Of a stretch of 64,000 bases of DNA, positions 63,053-64,000 are shown piece by piece. The notes beneath the pieces are model-generated. The model ran no database searches, was not told where the DNA came from, and saw only the letters and a list, made by a program, of their open reading frames with translations. A program made the position numbers and the translations under genes. This stretch comes from Halobacteriovorax sp. DA5 (GTDB taxonomy: Bacteria; Bdellovibrionota; Bacteriovoracia; Bacteriovoracales; Bacteriovoracaceae). Every line of letters starts with the position of its first letter. Within the stretch, counting starts at the first letter, position 1. The stretch is taken from assembly GCF_002903145.1 (NCBI RefSeq), contig NZ_PPDJ01000014.1, forward strand, positions 1-64,000, written 5' to 3'.

Positions 63053-64000
63053 TTAGTGTGTCATTTTTTGATACATTTTATCGAAGTACTCGTCATTTAC
63101 TCCAGAATAAATTCCATCGCGATCTTTCTTATACCACTCTGGTGATTGGTCACTAGTGTGACAACCAAGACATTTATTCTTAATGGCCGCTTTTGTATGG
63201 GCCTTTTTTTGTGCCTCATCTTCAATGGCAAATGGGTGATCTGTTACCATCGAGTGGCAGTTTAGACACTGAACATTAGCAAATGAGTGCTCCACATTGT
63301 GTTTCTCATTGGCCTTATCCCATGCAACGCGAATTGATTTAACTTTCTTAGCATCGAGTTTACGAACAGAAGTAACACCACTAAAGGCCTTTGATACATC
63401 CTGCCAGTACTTTTGTTTGTGAGCATTAAATTTGGCATCACTTGTTTTTAAATCTTTAAAGTGCACGATATCGTTGTGGTTGATATAGCCACCTTCTTCA
63501 TTCATTCCAAGAGAGTGACACTGCATACAGCTCGTTTTATTCTCTTCTTTGGCAATCATAAGAGTTCCAAAAGAAATCGCGTGAGGTGTCTTGGCCCAGT
63601 GATCACCTTGATCTGAGTGACACTCAAGACAGCTTTTTGTATCGGCAAGCTTTTTAATACCGCTATCAGCAAAGCTTAGGCTTTTTTGTTCTTTATCGCG
63701 AATGCTATCAAGCTCTTGTTTGTGATTATTGATATAGCTTGTAAAAGGGTTATTTGGAATCCTCTCTCCCAACTGCTCACGCATTTCATGGTAAGAGAAT
63801 TCTTTTTCAATTTTTTCAGTCGCTGCAGAGAAGGCGACTTCTCCGATATAGTGGTTCTTTGAGAGAACTTGAACGATTTGTGTTGTACCAACGTCAATAG
63901 AGTAATTTGTAAAACTTTGTGAGTGTGAACCAATTATCCAATCGATCATCGGGTATGTTTCAGCAAATTTCTTATCGTAATCAAGTCCAGCATGGGACAT
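63053..64000 (-). CDS. Tetraheme cytochrome c joined to a 5'-nucleotidase-like part (N-terminus beyond the window)
   Basis: A minus-strand frame of at least 315 residues that reaches the right edge; the ATG there is probably internal. Near its N-terminal end, DWIIGSHSQSFTNY and TTQIVQVLSKNHYIGEV resemble the metallophosphatase domain of 5'-nucleotidases. The rest has four heme motifs, CLECH, CMQCH, CLNCH and CLGCH, so this is a multiheme cytochrome c fused to that domain. It must be periplasmic or extracellular. A signal peptide cannot be seen. Confidence 0.8.
   Translation of the reverse strand: MSHAGLDYDKKFAETYPMIDWIIGSHSQSFTNYSIDVGTTQIVQVLSKNHYIGEVAFSAATEKIEKEFSYHEMREQLGERIPNNPFTSYINNHKQELDSIRDKEQKSLSFADSGIKKLADTKSCLECHSDQGDHWAKTPHAISFGTLMIAKEENKTSCMQCHSLGMNEEGGYINHNDIVHFKDLKTSDAKFNAHKQKYWQDVSKAFSGVTSVRKLDAKKVKSIRVAWDKANEKHNVEHSFANVQCLNCHSMVTDHPFAIEDEAQKKAHTKAAIKNKCLGCHTSDQSPEWYKKDRDGIYSGVNDEYFDKMYQKMTH

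Noticed and set aside
1..64000. Search for CRISPR arrays, prophage or transposase genes, and rRNA
   Set aside because: No regular direct repeats, integrase or transposase motifs, or rRNA sequences were seen by eye.

Overview
The window is 64 kb of AT-rich, gene-dense bacterial chromosome. It has a Gram-negative envelope signature: Lnt, KdsD, a BamC-like lipoprotein, an RND pump and more than half a dozen lipobox proteins. Gene order, the many short species-specific lipoproteins, frequent GTG/TTG starts and a long (class-2-like) IleRS suggest a marine or free-living member of the Bdellovibrionota, closest in feel to Bacteriovorax/Halobacteriovorax. That placement is inference from style and content; no rRNA is present to confirm it. 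I see no phage, insertion sequence, CRISPR array or integrase.

Layout. 0-5 kb: tail of an unknown gene, tRNA-Asp, a heavy-metal permease, and an operon of an anchored periplasmic protein with a secreted phospholipase D-like enzyme. 5-8.4 kb: a small secreted protein, peptide deformylase, then a phosphatase-greB-DUF6165-methyltransferase run. 8.5-16.6 kb: an orphan RND pump whose start codon lies in a perfect inverted repeat, a BamC-like lipoprotein, kdsD, lnt, a zinc-ribbon membrane protein and a subtilase. 16.9-26.7 kb: small membrane protein, DksA-like regulator, a possible structured RNA, two large lipoproteins sharing an N-terminal domain, then PilZ, DUF808, mltG and ruvX. 26.7-31.7 kb: rho-prfA-prmC-murA-HIT behind a near-consensus promoter. 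31.8-40 kb: paired lipoproteins, ileS, and a FecR-like/maf/DUF167 operon.

40-45.8 kb: a 63-aa basic protein behind an attenuator-like leader, and a TRAP transporter operon (TatT, P, Q, M) that ends in a protein with a TonB-like Pro/Lys linker. 45.8-49.2 kb: two paralogous lipoproteins of no known family, a charged protein and a DHH phosphoesterase. 49.3-53.7 kb: a Gld-type ABC transporter operon. 53.8-57.8 kb: nucleotide salvage (tdk, a UPRT-like enzyme, hpt) coupled to a GHMP kinase and a four-cysteine protein, which would suit a cell that scavenges nucleobases and nucleosides. 58-64 kb: a Ca/Na exchanger, a REC-HD signalling protein, tsaD-rsmA-smpB, and a tetraheme cytochrome with a 5'-nucleotidase-like part cut by the window edge.

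The points most worth following are the two leader/start-site inverted repeats (8.5 kb and 40.2-40.4 kb), the candidate RNA at 17.6-17.84 kb, the lipoprotein families, the TRAP-plus-linker operon and the four-cysteine protein. Start codons were re-chosen for several genes on Shine-Dalgarno position or neighbour overlap.
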